A DNA stretch of 64,000 nucleotides from Marinobacter nanhaiticus D15-8W. GTDB lineage: Bacteria > Pseudomonadota > Gammaproteobacteria > Pseudomonadales > Oleiphilaceae. A program made the position numbers and the translations under genes. How positions within the stretch are numbered: position 1 is the stretch's first letter; every line of letters starts with the position of its first letter. Location: NCBI RefSeq assembly GCF_036511935.1, contig NZ_AP028878.1, positions 2,232,001 to 2,296,000 of the forward strand. Direction: 5' to 3'. The notes under the pieces were generated by a model. It did not search any database and had not been told where the DNA came from. It worked only from the letters and a program-made list of their open reading frames with translations. Shown here one piece after another: positions 10,498 through 22,531 of the stretch.

Positions 10498-10689
10498 TGT
10501 TTCCTCCTGAAGCAGCCTGTACCAAGGGCTCCCGGGGTTTTTGTTGGTATTCCGATCGACGCCAGATGACCGAAAGGAATAACAAAACCGAAGAATGGAA
10601 TTCCCCGACCGCTTATGCGATAGTCGGGAAGCTCCGAAAAAAAGAAACCAACCTATAACATCTTCAACCTGAAATCGAAGGGGTTTAGT

Positions 10690-10962
10690 GTGAACAAGTC
10701 CGAACTTATCGATGCAATCGCAGAGTCAGCAGATATTTCCAAGGCCGGTGCAGGACGTGCCCTGGATGCTATGGTTGCCTCTATCACCGACGCACTGAAA
10801 AAAGGTGATCAGGTTACCCTGATCGGCTTTGGTACATTCTCTGTTAAAGAGCGTGCGGCACGTACTGGTCGTAACCCGCAGACCGGCGCGGAAATCAAGA
10901 TTCCGGCCTCCAAGGTTCCTGGCTTCAAGGCAGGCAAGGCTCTGAAGGACGCCGTCAAGTAA
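10690..10962 (+). CDS. hupB: DNA-binding protein HU-beta
   Basis: HU is a small nucleoid protein that bends and compacts DNA. The 90-residue protein starts with GTG (10690) after GAAGGGG and contains the signature [20 protein letters not shown]. Length and sequence match HU-beta throughout. It lies between lon and ppiD as in Pseudomonas, with its own promoter. A hairpin without a T-run (10977-11000) and then a true terminator follow. Confidence 0.97.
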   Translation: MNKSELIDAIAESADISKAGAGRALDAMVASITDALKKGDQVTLIGFGTFSVKERAARTGRNPQTGAEIKIPASKVPGFKAGKALKDAVK

Positions 10963-10976
10963 GAGGCGACTTTCGC

Positions 10977-11000
10977 GGCAATGCCCGTCGAGGCATTGCC
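10977..11000 (+). other. Stem-loop after hupB lacking a T-tract
   Basis: GGCAATGCC (10977-10985) and GGCATTGCC (10992-11000) form a perfect 9-bp stem with loop CGTCGA. Only a weak T-rich stretch follows, so it may stabilise the hupB mRNA 3' end. Confidence 0.55.
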
Positions 11001-11088
11001 GGGGTAGTTTCTTAAAGGCATCTGGTCCCGGTAAGTCAACATACCTGATCATGCTGAAATCTACTGATTAACTGCCCCACAGATTTCG

Positions 11089-11118
11089 AGGCGCATCCCT
11101 GTCAGGATGCGCCTTTTT
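11089..11118 (+). terminator. Rho-independent terminator after hupB
   Basis: A 10-bp stem AGGCGCATCC / GGATGCGCCT with loop CTGTCA and a TTTTT run ends the hupB transcript upstream of ppiD. Confidence 0.88.
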
Positions 11119-11262
11119 ACGTTCAGTGCGCTGCTCTTGTCCGGCAATATCGACGGTTCGAAGGCAGCGGCTGGTGGTCCCGAAGAACATCAATAAGAGG
11201 CCTAACGCAGCGAGCCGCAACGATTCATCCGACTGCCGGCCAAGCTGACGTCTGGGAGGAAC

Positions 11263-13128
11263 ATGCTTCAAGATATTCGGAACAACGCCCAGAGTACGAT
11301 TGCCAAGATTATCATCGTGCTGCTGGTCATCGGTCTGTCCATGTTCGGTGTTGACGCCATCATCGGCGGGTTTGCTGGGGAGCCCGAAGTTGCCACCGTC
11401 AACGGTCAGGACATCACCGAGCGTGAATTTACCCGCACCGTTCAAATGCAGCGTCAGCGTCAGCTGGCCCAGATGGAGAATCCTGATCCGTCCCTGCTCA
11501 ATGAAGACCAGATCCGTCAAAATGTCCTGGAAGGCCTGATCCAGCAATCCGTGTTGACACAGGATGCGCATGCTCAAGGTCTCTCACTGTCATCCCAGGA
11601 TGTTGACCAGTTGATCACCACCATGCCGCAGTTCCAGGTGGACGGCCAATTCAGTCGCGAAAGGTTTGCCAGCGCCGTGCGCAATCTGGGAATGGGCGTC
11701 GCCGAGTTCCGCGAAGCACTCCGCACCCAGTTCCTGGTCAACCAGATTCGTGGCGGTATTGTCAGCAGTGCCATCGTCAACGAACAGACCGCTCAGGACA
11801 TCCTTCGTATCCAATCCCAGAGCCGGACTTTCGACACACTGCGCATCCCGGCCTCAACGGTCGCAGAACAGGTCGAGGTTACCGAAGACGATATCGAAGA
11901 CTATTACGACGAAAACAAGGCCAATTTCCTCCAGCCCGAACGCGTGGACGTAGCCTACCTGACCCTGTCTCTCGACGACCTTGCCAACGATGTGGAAATC
12001 ACCGAAGAGGAGCTGCGTGACTATTATGAGCAGCAGCGTGACCAGGCCGGCGGTGAGGAGCAGCGCCGTGCTTCCCACATCCTGATCGAGTCGGGTGATG
12101 ATGCGCAGGAGAAACTCGCCGAGGTACAGCAGGAGCTGGAAGACGGTGAGGACTTTGCTGAAGTGGCCAAGACTTATTCAGCGGATGTTGCCTCTGCAGA
12201 GCAGGGCGGCGACCTGGGATACGCCGGGAAGGGCGTCTACGATAACGCCTTCGAGAATGCCTTGTTCGACATGGAAGAGGGTCAGATATCCGAGCCGGTA
12301 GAGACGCAGTTCGGTTATCACATCATCAAGCTGACCGACATTCGCAAGACCGAAGGACCCGCCTTCGAGGAACGTCGCGACGAATTGCGCCAGCAACTGG
12401 CCCGCGAAAAGGCCGGTCGTCGGTTCTCCGAGCTGCGTACCCAACTGGCTGATATTTCCTATTCGGAGCCCAGTCTGGAAGTCCCGGCCGAAGACCTGGG
12501 GTTGGAAATCCAGACCCGTGAAGGTGTTACCCGTGAGGGTGGCGAAGCGCCGTTCAATCATCAGGGTCTGGTTCGTCAGTTGTTCTCGGAAGACGTGTTG
12601 GCTGGCGACTTCAATACCGAAGTGATTGACGTTAATAACGACACTGCGGTTGTCGCTCATGTGCGCGAACACCACGAACAGGAGCAGTTGGAGCTGCAAG
12701 CCGTAAGCGACCAGATCCGCGAGCAACTACGTGCCCAACAGATCAGTGAGGCGCTGGCCGAGCGTAGCGAAGCGTTGGTGGCTCGCCTGCAGGATGGAGA
12801 GGAACCGGCTGCGGTGGCTGAGGATATCGGTGCTGAATGGGCGTCCCACGAGTCCGTTCCCCGCAATGCGCGCGACGTGGAGTACGATGTGCTTAACGCC
12901 GCCTTCAGCATGCCGCGCCCGGCAGATGAAAAGGCGACCTACGATTGGGTGAGCGGTGCGCAGCGTGCAGTTATTATCAGCCTGCAGCGTGTTGAGGACG
13001 GTGATATCGAAGGTAAGGAAACCGAGATTCAGGCGCTGACGAACTTCCTGGTCAACCAGCGGGGACAGCGCGAATATGGCGCCTATGCCGAAACGCTGCG
13101 TAACAGCGCGGAAATTGAGCGCCCCTGA
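11263..13128 (+). CDS. ppiD: Periplasmic folding chaperone PpiD (parvulin-type, membrane-anchored)
   Basis: PpiD is an inner-membrane-anchored periplasmic chaperone at the Sec exit. The 621-residue protein has one N-terminal transmembrane helix (about 12-34, IAKIIIVLLVIGLSMFGV), a SurA-like N-terminal region and a parvulin PPIase domain at about 268-357 (ASHILIESG, GGDLGYAGKG, FGYHIIKL). The start ATG 11263 follows GGGAGGA. Position after hupB matches related genomes. Confidence 0.95.
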   Translation: MLQDIRNNAQSTIAKIIIVLLVIGLSMFGVDAIIGGFAGEPEVATVNGQDITEREFTRTVQMQRQRQLAQMENPDPSLLNEDQIRQNVLEGLIQQSVLTQDAHAQGLSLSSQDVDQLITTMPQFQVDGQFSRERFASAVRNLGMGVAEFREALRTQFLVNQIRGGIVSSAIVNEQTAQDILRIQSQSRTFDTLRIPASTVAEQVEVTEDDIEDYYDENKANFLQPERVDVAYLTLSLDDLANDVEITEEELRDYYEQQRDQAGGEEQRRASHILIESGDDAQEKLAEVQQELEDGEDFAEVAKTYSADVASAEQGGDLGYAGKGVYDNAFENALFDMEEGQISEPVETQFGYHIIKLTDIRKTEGPAFEERRDELRQQLAREKAGRRFSELRTQLADISYSEPSLEVPAEDLGLEIQTREGVTREGGEAPFNHQGLVRQLFSEDVLAGDFNTEVIDVNNDTAVVAHVREHHEQEQLELQAVSDQIREQLRAQQISEALAERSEALVARLQDGEEPAAVAEDIGAEWASHESVPRNARDVEYDVLNAAFSMPRPADEKATYDWVSGAQRAVIISLQRVEDGDIEGKETEIQALTNFLVNQRGQREYGAYAETLRNSAEIERP

Positions 13129-13168
13129 TCCAGTCCAGTAAAACTGCAGGTTCGGGATAAGCGATAAT

Positions 13169-13198
13169 AAAAAAGGAGGGTCTTGGCCCTCCTTTTTT
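13169..13198. terminator. Bidirectional terminator between ppiD and the pullulanase gene
   Basis: AAGGAGGG / CCCTCCTT (13173-13180, 13187-13194) is flanked by A- and T-runs on both sides and lies between two convergent genes. Confidence 0.88.
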
Positions 13199-13258
13199 AT
13201 TGCTCGCAGCTATGACTTTTTTGCCTGCGGGTAAGGGATAAGTGCAGCCCGGCTGTGG

Positions 13259-16200
13259 TTAAGGCTGAGCCGGTATGCCAGGCCCCTGGGCGCCGGTCTG
13301 CACCTGCTCGAATACCGCCACCGATAAACCGGGTACCACGAAATCCCCTGCCAGGAACGTCGCAGCGACATTGCCGTCGAGTTGCGGATGCAGGGAAAAA
13401 CCGGTCATTCCGGTACTGACGGTTTGACTATCGGGTGTGGCGTTAATAATCATCATCAGGGCATCCCGGGCGTTATCAAGATCCGCGCCGGCACTGCTCC
13501 CGTCGTCGAGACTGAAGGCCAGCACGCCGGGTATCTGGCCGGGACCGGTATTATGGAAGGCCAGGCGTTGCTTCACTGCGTCGCCGGTTTGTAGGCGGAA
13601 CAGCGGGGAATTCTTGCGAATACGGAGCAGCGTTTCCACGGCATCACGAGTGGCCAGGATATCCGTCGGCGTAGGCTCGGCGTTGGGGTCTTCGATGATC
13701 TCCAGGATTACTGGCCAGTTGTCCCCATCCTTGTCTTCCCGCGGGAGACCCCGGTTCCAGGCGGTTTCCTGGTAGCTGAAGTCCACCGCATTGAACCAGT
13801 CGCCAGAGTCATAGCTGTCGCGCTGCATGGATTTAGAGCGCAGGATTTCCGAACCCATGTGCAGGAAAGGAATGCCCTGTCCGAGAATAGGCACGGAGAG
13901 GCCGACAACCTGCATATTTGCGCGGTCGCTGCTACTGGCCGATGAGGCAATCTTGTACTGGTTGTTGTCCCAGAGTGTCTGGTTGTCGTGCTTGGAGACG
14001 TAGTTGACCAATTCCTGGGGATCGGCGGTGTAACCAGCCGCTTGGCCGTTGTAGTCGATTTCGGCGCCTGTCCGGAGGTTGCCATCGGCTGTCTCGAAAC
14101 TGAAATCGGCCAAGCCGCCGGCGATACCCACACGAATCCAATCCATGCTGTGCAGCAACTGTTGCTTCTCGTCCTCCGCACCGGAGTTCAACTCATTCGG
14201 GAGGGTGAAAAGACCGTTGGCGAAGCCCTGGTTGTCACGCAGCGCCTGGCCGCCATCGAAGGGTCCGCCGCCGCGCACGCCATCCCGACTGCGGTCGTTG
14301 AACGAGCCGATACCGGTGCCAGCCAGGTTGGCCTGTATGGCATTCAGACCCCGGGCATTATTGGCGACTTCACCGAAATTCCAGCCCTCGCCGTAGAAGT
14401 AGGTATCCGGGTCGACGTCCTGTACCGCCTCCAGCGCCTTGGTCATATTGCTTAGCATGTGGTGCCCCATGAGGTCGAAACGGAAGCCCGATATGCCGTA
14501 CTGGTCGGCCCAGGTCACCAGGGAGTCGATCATGAGTTTTTCCATCATGACGTGTTCGGACGCGGTGTTCTCGCAGCAGGTGGATTGTTCCACCGCGCCG
14601 GTTTGGGAATTCTGGCGGTGGTAGTAGCCGGGAACCAGCTTGTCGAGCACCGACTTGTCCGCCAGCCCCGATGAGTTGGTGTGGTTGTAGACCACGTCCA
14701 GCACCACGTTGAAGCCCATGGACGTGAGTGAGTGCACCATCTGGCGAAACTCCAGGATGCGCGCGGTGCCGTCCGCATCGGAGGCGTAGCTGCCTTCGGG
14801 AACGGTGTAGTGCACCGGGTCATAGCCCCAATTGAAGCTGTCGATGCCACGCAGGGTGGAATAGAGTGCTTGGGCATCGCCGGTAGCTGGATCGAAGGAC
14901 GCCAGTACGGACCGGATCGTACCCGCGCTGCATTTGTCGGCCCATCGTGTTGCCGCTTCTTCCGACAGACTGCAAAGCTGGTTGAAGTCGTCCTCGATAT
15001 CAACCACCTTGCTCGGATCTTCGTTGACGGTGGCAATGTCAAAGGAAGGCAGCAAGTGCAGGTGGGTGATACCGGCGTCGGCCAGGCGTTGAAGGTGTGT
15101 GACACCGCTGCTACCGGCTTCGCTGAAAGCAGCATACTTACCGCGATCCTCGGCGGAGACCGACGCATCGCCAGCGCTGAAGTCGCGGATATGGGTTTCA
15201 TAGACCACGATATCTTCAGGGTTGGCCACGGTGGGCGGTGTCAGGCTATCCCAGCCGGACGGCTTCAGGTCGCTGTCTTCAAGATCAACGACCTGGGCGT
15301 ACTGGCCGTTCGTTGACAGGCTCCGGGCGTACGGATCGGTCGTCATCGTGGTTTCGATGGCATCCGTGCGCGGGTGAAACACCGCGACTTCATACTGGTA
15401 GAACATGCGATCGAGCGACAGGGGGCCTGAATACGTCCAGACTCCCGGGTGATCCGGGTCGGCAGTCATGGCGACCGGGTATCCGTCTGTGGCATTTTTA
15501 CCGGCATCGAATACATGCAGATTCACCGCTTTAGCGGTAGGCGCCCAGACTCGGAAATCCACGCCACTACCGTTTACCGTGGCCCCGAGTTGCCCCTCAT
15601 AGGCAAAGAGCTCGTCGAGAACGCCCGGGATCTGCAAGCGCGTAGCTGCCATCAGTTCGTCGTCGGCGTTGTAGGCCGCAGCCACGAGCTGTCCCTTCAG
15701 CGCGTCGGTACGATCTGAGCCGGTGAGTGGTACCTCGAAGGCCGGCCAGTTGGCAAGATGCGGGAACTTCTCTGCAGACGCTGAAGAAAGGCTGCCATTG
15801 GCGAGTTCAACGGAGCTTCCCCCAGCCAGTTGGCCATCGTTGAGCTCTATGCGGGCGTTAACGTCATACCGCAATTCAACTCGCGATGCGCCTTCGGCGT
15901 CATCCCAGAGCAGGGTCTGTTGGTCGACCCAATGGGCACTGGCGCCTTCGATAACCAAAGGCTCGGCGGAAATCGGCTCGCTGGACAATTTGCTCGACGC
16001 GCTCAGGGTGAATACCCTGCGACCAAGCTCGTCAAATTGCCACAGGATGTCGTTGCCTCCCAGATCTTTCTCGTCGCCCTTGTGCATGATGAAGTTGAGG
16101 CAGGACGCGTCTTCGGTGGTGTCGATGATGTAGTAAGCGCCGTAGGTATCGCTGACGCCTTCGGCGGCCAAAGGCTCCGCCCAGTCGGTCGGTGCGGCGG

Positions 16201-16429
16201 CGCCGGCGCAGGCGTCGTTATTCCACAGGTGGAGGCCCCAGCCGTCATAGGTGGCATCGGGACGCAGGTAGTAGAGTACCGCTTCGTTGGCGCCTGGTTC
16301 GATCAGTGGTTCAGTCGAGTCACCGGGTGTGCCCGGGTCGGAGGGATCGTCATCCCCGGAATTGCAGCCCACCACGCCCAGTGAGAGGGCGAATACGCAG
16401 GCCAGCTTCAGGATATGTCGCTGATTCAT
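13259..16429 (-). CDS. pulA: Surface lipoprotein pullulanase (alpha-1,6-glucosidase, GH13)
   Basis: This enzyme cleaves alpha-1,6 branches of pullulan, starch and glycogen outside the cytoplasm. The 1056-residue protein starts [17 protein letters not shown] with lipobox LGVVGC (Cys22), then a low-complexity linker and a CBM41-like domain ([20 protein letters not shown]). A CBM48/N-terminal GH13 region ([19 protein letters not shown]) and the catalytic barrel follow. The pullulanase signature [10 protein letters not shown], region I DVVYNHT, region [12 protein letters not shown], region [11 protein letters not shown] and region IV SKHDN are present. ATG 16429 follows AAGGAA; 25 upstream in-frame codons are ignored. 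MalT-like boxes lie upstream. Confidence 0.93.
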   Translation of the reverse strand: MNQRHILKLACVFALSLGVVGCNSGDDDPSDPGTPGDSTEPLIEPGANEAVLYYLRPDATYDGWGLHLWNNDACAGAAAPTDWAEPLAAEGVSDTYGAYYIIDTTEDASCLNFIMHKGDEKDLGGNDILWQFDELGRRVFTLSASSKLSSEPISAEPLVIEGASAHWVDQQTLLWDDAEGASRVELRYDVNARIELNDGQLAGGSSVELANGSLSSASAEKFPHLANWPAFEVPLTGSDRTDALKGQLVAAAYNADDELMAATRLQIPGVLDELFAYEGQLGATVNGSGVDFRVWAPTAKAVNLHVFDAGKNATDGYPVAMTADPDHPGVWTYSGPLSLDRMFYQYEVAVFHPRTDAIETTMTTDPYARSLSTNGQYAQVVDLEDSDLKPSGWDSLTPPTVANPEDIVVYETHIRDFSAGDASVSAEDRGKYAAFSEAGSSGVTHLQRLADAGITHLHLLPSFDIATVNEDPSKVVDIEDDFNQLCSLSEEAATRWADKCSAGTIRSVLASFDPATGDAQALYSTLRGIDSFNWGYDPVHYTVPEGSYASDADGTARILEFRQMVHSLTSMGFNVVLDVVYNHTNSSGLADKSVLDKLVPGYYHRQNSQTGAVEQSTCCENTASEHVMMEKLMIDSLVTWADQYGISGFRFDLMGHHMLSNMTKALEAVQDVDPDTYFYGEGWNFGEVANNARGLNAIQANLAGTGIGSFNDRSRDGVRGGGPFDGGQALRDNQGFANGLFTLPNELNSGAEDEKQQLLHSMDWIRVGIAGGLADFSFETADGNLRTGAEIDYNGQAAGYTADPQELVNYVSKHDNQTLWDNNQYKIASSASSSDRANMQVVGLSVPILGQGIPFLHMGSEILRSKSMQRDSYDSGDWFNAVDFSYQETAWNRGLPREDKDGDNWPVILEIIEDPNAEPTPTDILATRDAVETLLRIRKNSPLFRLQTGDAVKQRLAFHNTGPGQIPGVLAFSLDDGSSAGADLDNARDALMMIINATPDSQTVSTGMTGFSLHPQLDGNVAATFLAGDFVVPGLSVAVFEQVQTGAQGPGIPAQP

Positions 16430-16449
16430 GAGAAGCATTCCTTGTATGT

Positions 16450-16457
16450 TTGTTGTT
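16450..16457 (-). promoter_or_regulatory. CA motif (AACAACAA) just upstream of the pulA ribosome site
   Basis: On the mRNA strand AACAACAA sits about 20 nt before the start codon, inside a longer AAAAACAACAAACA. It matches the AANAANAA Hfq/Crc target described in Pseudomonas. Function here is inferred. Confidence 0.4.
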
Positions 16458-16525
16458 TTTGCTACTGCACAAGAAATGGTCGCCTGCGTGTCTTGCCGAC
16501 ACATCCTCTCAGGTGGGATTTATCG

Positions 16526-16548
16526 CGGCGTAGATTTTGGGGCGTAGG
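16526..16548 (-). promoter_or_regulatory. MalT-like boxes upstream of pulA
   Basis: GGGGCGTAGG (16539-16548, + strand) and a second partial copy CGGCGTAG (16526-16533) lie about 100-120 bp before pulA. The first ten-mer is identical to one upstream of lamB and resembles the E. coli MalT box GGGGAKGAGG with two differences. Confidence 0.5.
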
Positions 16549-16566
16549 AGGAAGGGGATCGGAAAG

Positions 16567-16600
16567 AAAAAACCTCCGGCCCGGATTGCGGGCGCGGAGG
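16567..16600 (-). terminator. Terminator after lamB
   Basis: Read on the minus strand, CCTCCG ... CGGAGG encloses a second GC-rich pairing (GCCCG / CGGGC) and is followed by TTTTTT. It separates lamB from pulA, so pulA must have its own promoter. Confidence 0.8.
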
Positions 16601-16636
16601 CTCAAGCAAAGGAAAGACGCTGGTTCTATTGAGGTT

Positions 16637-17935
<1,299 letters not shown>

Positions 17936-18128
17936 TTATGAGCGCAGGGTTAGTCACCGCAAGGTGCAATCGGGCGTCGGCCGGACTGCTCGCCGGTTAC
18001 TCACCCCAGGAAGACCGAGTTGCCCGTTATCAGGTCATGTCTTCCCGGCTTCCTGCCCATGTTTCGGGAAACCCGTATTCATAGTCCGCAATGCAACAGG
18101 GCGTCACATCATCCAGGTTGAGAGAAAA

Positions 18129-18163
18129 GGGGGGTGAGTATCAGGGGGTAGGCGGGGCGTAGG
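18129..18163 (-). promoter_or_regulatory. Cluster of MalT-like boxes upstream of lamB
   Basis: The + strand reads GGGGGGTGAG (18129-18138), GGGGGTAGG (18144-18152) and GGGGCGTAGG (18154-18163), between hexR and lamB. In the lamB direction, GGATGA (18114 to 18109) and a TATGAA -10-like hexamer (18083 to 18078) follow. That spacing would suit a MalT-activated promoter. The rest of 17912-18128 holds nothing else recognisable. Confidence 0.5.
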
Positions 18164-18214
18164 GTGGTAGAGCATAAGGAGGGAGCGGCGTGGGGTGTCG
18201 CCGCTCCCCGCCGA

Positions 18215-19087
18215 TTATTCGGCACTGAAGCGCGTAGGCTTGAGGCTGTCCTTGATCTTCTTCAGGTGGCCCTGGAAATCGCTGCCGCGCTTGAGGGTCA
18301 CGCCGGTGGCCAGGATATCGATGATCATCAGGTGGATGATGCGTGACGTCATCGGCATGTAGACCTCGGTATCTTCCGGAGCCGTGACTTCCAGCGCGAC
18401 GGTACACGCACGGGAAAGGGGTGAGTTCGGCGCGGTGATGCCGATGACCGTAGCGCCATTGTTGCGACCGGCCTCGGCGATGTCCACCAGGTCCCGCGTA
18501 CGGCCGGTGTAGGAGATCACCACGATGACGTCGCCGGTGTGACTGCCTGCGGCCACCATGCGTTGCATCAGCGCGTCGTCGTAAGCGATGACGGGAATGT
18601 TGAAGCGGAAGAACTTGTGCTGTGCATCCAGTGCGACTGGGGCGGAGCCGCCCATGCCGAAGAAATTGATCTGCTTGGCCTGGATCAGGTAGTCAATGGC
18701 GGTGCCGATCGCTACCGGGTCCAGGGCCTGGCGGGCTTTATCCAGACTGGCGATGGTGCTCAGCACTATCTTGTCGGAGAAAGTTGCAACGTCGTCGTCT
18801 GGCCGTACATTCTGGCTGACGTAGGGGGTGCCGGTCGCGATGCTCTGAGCCAGCTGGATCTTGAAATCGGGAAAGCCGGAAGTGGAGAAGCCGCGGCAGA
18901 AGCGGTTGACAGTCGGCTCGCTCACATCCGCTGCGCGGGCGAGGGCGGCGATGCTATAGCGGGTTGCGGCCGTTGGATCGCGGAGAATGGCTTCGGCCAC
19001 CTTACGCTCGGACTTGTTCAGGGTGTCCAGTTTACTCTGGATCTGTTCCAGCAGATTCGGTGCAGTACTGTCGCTGGCTTTATTCAT
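18215..19087 (-). CDS. hexR: HexR, RpiR-family regulator of hexose catabolism
   Basis: HexR represses Entner-Doudoroff genes and responds to 2-keto-3-deoxy-6-phosphogluconate. The 290-residue protein has an RpiR-type helix-turn-helix (about 45-67, [19 protein letters not shown]) and a SIS sugar-phosphate domain (about 138-265, [19 protein letters not shown]). It is divergent from zwf-pgl-eda, whose intergenic region carries two HexR-like operators. This arrangement is the classic one in Pseudomonas and Marinobacter. Confidence 0.94.
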   Translation of the reverse strand: MNKASDSTAPNLLEQIQSKLDTLNKSERKVAEAILRDPTAATRYSIAALARAADVSEPTVNRFCRGFSTSGFPDFKIQLAQSIATGTPYVSQNVRPDDDVATFSDKIVLSTIASLDKARQALDPVAIGTAIDYLIQAKQINFFGMGGSAPVALDAQHKFFRFNIPVIAYDDALMQRMVAAGSHTGDVIVVISYTGRTRDLVDIAEAGRNNGATVIGITAPNSPLSRACTVALEVTAPEDTEVYMPMTSRIIHLMIIDILATGVTLKRGSDFQGHLKKIKDSLKPTRFSAE

Positions 19088-19236
19088 GTTTGGCTATCCC
19101 GGATTGGCTCTGCTTGAATGATTGTAGGGCGCTCGCCTGATATTCGACGGATGGCTTGGAGGCATTCGCCGTATGACTAAGAGACATCGTGACGTCTGTG
19201 GAGCTGCGGATTATACCGGTTTTTACGGACTGCTTG

Positions 19237-19252
19237 TGTAGTAAAGTAGTCA
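19237..19252 (+). promoter_or_regulatory. HexR-like operator 1 (hexR-zwf)
   Basis: TGTAGTAAAGTAGTCA shares its first eight bases with two other sites in this window and resembles the published HexR pattern of the form TGTARTWWWAYTACA. It lies in the hexR/zwf divergent region. Confidence 0.55.
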
Positions 19253-19300
19253 AAATATCAGAAATAATCTTGGATTTAGTCCTTTTTGATGCCATTATTT

Positions 19301-19316
19301 TGTCAAAATTACTACA
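19301..19316 (-). promoter_or_regulatory. HexR-like operator 2 (hexR-zwf)
   Basis: On the minus strand TGTAGTAATTTTGACA is the best match to the HexR palindrome in the window. It lies about 110 bp before the zwf start. Confidence 0.65.
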
Positions 19317-19426
19317 TCATAAGCTGGATGCGGCGGTTTACCGCTTTCACACCTGTAGCGTGATGTATAGACAATAAGCGCCAAAATAGCTTGAGCGCCA
19401 ACCAGAGCTTGAAGGACGATCGTCGA

Positions 19427-20902
19427 ATGAGCCGGAAAAACGAGAACCAGTGCGACCTGATCATGTTCGGCGCGCTGGGTGACCTGGCACAGCGTAAACT
19501 TTTCCCCGCACTTTACCAGCTGGACGCGGCCAACCTGCTTGCGCCGAAAACGCGCATCCTCGCCCTGGCCCGTCAGGATTACGATACTGACAGTGCGCGG
19601 GAAAAACTGAAGCAGAAGCTGGAAGAGCATATCAAGGCAGCGGAGCTGGATGACTCCGTGATGTCACGCTTCCTCAGTCGCATCGACTACCAACAACTCG
19701 ACTTTTCAGCCACCAACGACTATGTCAGTCTGCGCGAATGGCGCAAGGGTGGGGGCGGTGCGTTGATCGTCTATATGGCAACGCCGCCCTCCATCTATGG
19801 CATGATCGCCCGAAATCTCAGGGAAACCGAATGCATCGACACCGCAACCCGCGTCGTCGTCGAAAAGCCGATTGGTCATGACCTGGATTCGTCCTATGAG
19901 ATCAACGACCAGTTGGCTGAAGTCTTCAACGAGAACCAGCTCTTCCGTATCGACCATTACCTGGGCAAGGAAACGGTCCAGAACCTGATCGCCCTGCGTT
20001 TCGCCAACAACCTGTTTGCCACCCAGTGGAACCAGAATCACATTTCCCATGTGGAAATTACCGTGGCCGAAAGTGTCGGGATCGAAGGTCGCTGGGGCTA
20101 TTTCGACAAGGCCGGACAGATGCGGGACATGATCCAGAATCACCTGCTGCAGTTGCTGTGCCTGATCGCTATGGACCCGCCCTCGGATCTTTCCGCCGAC
20201 AGTATCCGCGACGAGAAGGTCAAGGTATTGAAGGCCCTTCGACCCATTACCCCGGACCTGGTGGAAACGCACCTGGTGCGAGGCCAGTACACCGCGGGTA
20301 CCGCCAACGGTCGGCCGGTTCCGGGATATCTGGAAGAGGAAGATGCGGTGCGGGGCAGCACGACGGAAACCTTCGTCGCGCTGAAGGCTGAGATCTCCAA
20401 CTGGCGCTGGTCCGGCGTGCCGTTCTACATCCGTACCGGCAAGCGCATGCCGGAAAAGCTGTCGCAGATCATCATCCACTTCAAGCCGGCGCCCCATTAC
20501 ATCTTCGATCCGGACCAGAAGCACCTGGCCAACAACAAGCTGATTATCCGCCTCCAGCCGGACGAGGGTATGTCCCTGCAAATCCTCACCAAGGACCAGG
20601 GACTACACAAAGGCATGCGCCTGCGCCAGGGGCCGCTGGAACTGACGTTCTCCGAGACCTTTAACCAGGAGCGTATTCCGGATGCCTATGAACGGCTCCT
20701 TTGGGAAGCGATGAAGGGTAATCAGTATCTCTTCGTGCGCCGTGACGAGGTGGAATACGCCTGGAAATGGGTCGACCAGGTCATTTCCAACTGGGAAGAG
20801 CATGCGTCGCCACCCAAGCGTTACGCGGCCGGCACCTGGGGGCCGGTGGCTTCCATTGCATTGATAACCCGAGATGGCAGGAGCTGGTATGAAGATGCCT
20901 GA
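19427..20902 (+). CDS. zwf: Glucose-6-phosphate 1-dehydrogenase
   Basis: Zwf oxidises glucose-6-phosphate to 6-phosphogluconolactone with NAD(P). The 491-residue protein has the coenzyme-binding segment [17 protein letters not shown] and the active-site signature RIDHYLGK (about 174-181). ATG 19427 follows AAGGA; a TTG 12 codons upstream is a weaker alternative. It overlaps pgl by 14 bases, indicating an operon zwf-pgl-eda under HexR. Confidence 0.96.
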   Translation: MSRKNENQCDLIMFGALGDLAQRKLFPALYQLDAANLLAPKTRILALARQDYDTDSAREKLKQKLEEHIKAAELDDSVMSRFLSRIDYQQLDFSATNDYVSLREWRKGGGGALIVYMATPPSIYGMIARNLRETECIDTATRVVVEKPIGHDLDSSYEINDQLAEVFNENQLFRIDHYLGKETVQNLIALRFANNLFATQWNQNHISHVEITVAESVGIEGRWGYFDKAGQMRDMIQNHLLQLLCLIAMDPPSDLSADSIRDEKVKVLKALRPITPDLVETHLVRGQYTAGTANGRPVPGYLEEEDAVRGSTTETFVALKAEISNWRWSGVPFYIRTGKRMPEKLSQIIIHFKPAPHYIFDPDQKHLANNKLIIRLQPDEGMSLQILTKDQGLHKGMRLRQGPLELTFSETFNQERIPDAYERLLWEAMKGNQYLFVRRDEVEYAWKWVDQVISNWEEHASPPKRYAAGTWGPVASIALITRDGRSWYEDA

Positions 20903-21608
20903 TATCGATTGGCCTCCAACCATTACGCCGGAGCTCGGTGAGAGCGCCGATGACGTTGCTGCCCGCCTGGCGGATGCCGTTGCCGACCGTCTGGAAGCGG
21001 CATTGCAGAGCCGGGACCGCGCGAGTATGGCGGTTTCCGGTGGCAGCACCCCAAGGCCATTCTTTGAAAAGCTACGGGAAAAGCCGCTGGACTGGTCTCG
21101 TATCGATATCACATTGGCGGACGAGCGCTGGGTGCCTACCGACTCCAAGGACAGCAATGAACGTCTGTTGCGGGAGACCTTGCTGCAGGGCGCAGCAAGC
21201 GGGGCACGGTTTATCGGCCTGAAACAGCGCCATGATACCGCCAACGCCGGTCAACCGCTGGCTGAAGAGGCCCTGAGCCAGATGACCTGGCCGCTGGATG
21301 TCTTGGTGCTGGGTATGGGTAACGACGGGCACACTGCGTCACTTTTTCCTGACGCGCCCGAAATCGACCGTGCGCTGGAGGAGAGCCTTGCCGACCGCTG
21401 CATGGCCTTGCACCCCGCATCCCAGCCGCAACCCCGTCTTTCGCTGACCCGCAGTGCGCTGGCGGGCGCAAGCTGGATTGCGCTGCACCTGCGCGGTCAG
21501 GACAAGATGGATACCCTGGAAACGGCCATTGGCGACATGAATGCGGTGCGCGACATGCCGATCCGGGCTTTTCTCAGTACGGGCGTGAGCCTGTTCTGGA
21601 GCCCCTGA
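20889..21608 (+). CDS. pgl: 6-phosphogluconolactonase
   Basis: Pgl hydrolyses 6-phosphogluconolactone to 6-phosphogluconate. The 239-residue protein belongs to the NagB/SIS-like lactonase family, with [21 protein letters not shown] and [17 protein letters not shown] as signatures. ATG 20889 follows AGGAG at 5 nt inside the end of zwf; an in-frame ATG five codons earlier lacks such a site. Eda starts 24 bp after it. Confidence 0.95.
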   Translation: MKMPDIDWPPTITPELGESADDVAARLADAVADRLEAALQSRDRASMAVSGGSTPRPFFEKLREKPLDWSRIDITLADERWVPTDSKDSNERLLRETLLQGAASGARFIGLKQRHDTANAGQPLAEEALSQMTWPLDVLVLGMGNDGHTASLFPDAPEIDRALEESLADRCMALHPASQPQPRLSLTRSALAGASWIALHLRGQDKMDTLETAIGDMNAVRDMPIRAFLSTGVSLFWSP

Positions 21609-21632
21609 ATTCTTAAGAAAGAGACCTTTTCA

Positions 21633-22289
21633 ATGCCTTCACTGCTGACAGAAGCCCATCGCCAACAGGTCCAGTCACTGCTGGACACCTGCCCGCTGGT
21701 GCCGGTTATCGCCATCAACAAGCCCGAGCATGCGTTGCCCCTGGGTCGCGCGCTGGTGGCCGGTGGTATCACTATTCTGGAGATCACATTGCGTACCCCC
21801 TATGGCCTCGATGCCATCCGTGAGCTTCGCGCCGCATTGCCGGAAGCCTGGGTAGGCGCGGGCACCGTCACGACCATCGAGCAGTATCGCGAGGTGGACA
21901 AGGCGGGCGCCCAGTTCGTTATTACGCCGGGGGTGACCGAATCCCTGCTGGAGCATGCGACAACCGCCCGCGCACCGCTGTTGCCCGGTGTGGCGACCAT
22001 GTCAGAGATGCTGATGGGCTACCAGCGTGGTTTCCGCCATTTCAAGTTCTTCCCGGCGGAAGTCTCCGGTGGAGTAAATGCGCTTAAGGCTTTTGCCGGG
22101 CCATTCCCGGACGTCCGCTTCTGTCCCACTGGCGGGATAAAGAAGGAAACCGCCAAAGATTACCTGGCACTCGACAATGTGGTGGCCGTTGGTGGTAGTT
22201 GGTTGACACCGCAGGACGCCATCGACGCCGGTGATTGGGATCGGGTGACTGCCATTGCCAAAGAAAGCCTGGCGTTGTTGAAGGGCTAG
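21633..22289 (+). CDS. eda: 2-keto-3-deoxy-6-phosphogluconate aldolase
   Basis: Eda splits KDPG into pyruvate and glyceraldehyde-3-phosphate, the last Entner-Doudoroff step. The 218-residue protein shows Glu50 in LEITLRT, the GAGTV loop, and the Schiff-base Lys138 in FKFFPAE. A CPTGG phosphate-binding motif follows. It is the last gene of zwf-pgl-eda, ending at a strong terminator. Confidence 0.97.
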   Translation: MPSLLTEAHRQQVQSLLDTCPLVPVIAINKPEHALPLGRALVAGGITILEITLRTPYGLDAIRELRAALPEAWVGAGTVTTIEQYREVDKAGAQFVITPGVTESLLEHATTARAPLLPGVATMSEMLMGYQRGFRHFKFFPAEVSGGVNALKAFAGPFPDVRFCPTGGIKKETAKDYLALDNVVAVGGSWLTPQDAIDAGDWDRVTAIAKESLALLKG

Positions 22290-22327
22290 TCGCTAGTCTC
22301 GCCGAACAACGAACTAATAATATCTGG

Positions 22328-22348
22328 GGCGCCTTCGGGCGCCTTTTT
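22328..22348 (+). terminator. Terminator after eda
   Basis: GGCGCC-TTCG-GGCGCC followed by TTTTT: a UUCG tetraloop hairpin with a T-run. Confidence 0.92.
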
Positions 22349-22432
22349 CGTTGGCGAGAGAAGATAAGCAAATGGCTCGAGCGACGCTTTTAGACTGAAA
22401 GACAGAACTATGAAAGGAGGGGCAAAGGAAAG

Positions 22433-22476
22433 AAAAAAAGGGCAGGAGAAACCCCTGGGAGAGTGGCTTCCCTGCC
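22433..22476 (-). terminator. Possible terminator after pyk
   Basis: On the minus strand GGCAGG ... CCTGCC encloses a long loop that can pair internally and is followed by a run of T. It lies about 55 bp past the pyk stop. The large loop makes it weaker than the others here. Confidence 0.4.
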
Positions 22477-22531
22477 AAGTCCACGATGGTTGGAGCACCA
22501 CACGCAGTCGTCGGTTTTCTCTGGTAGAACT

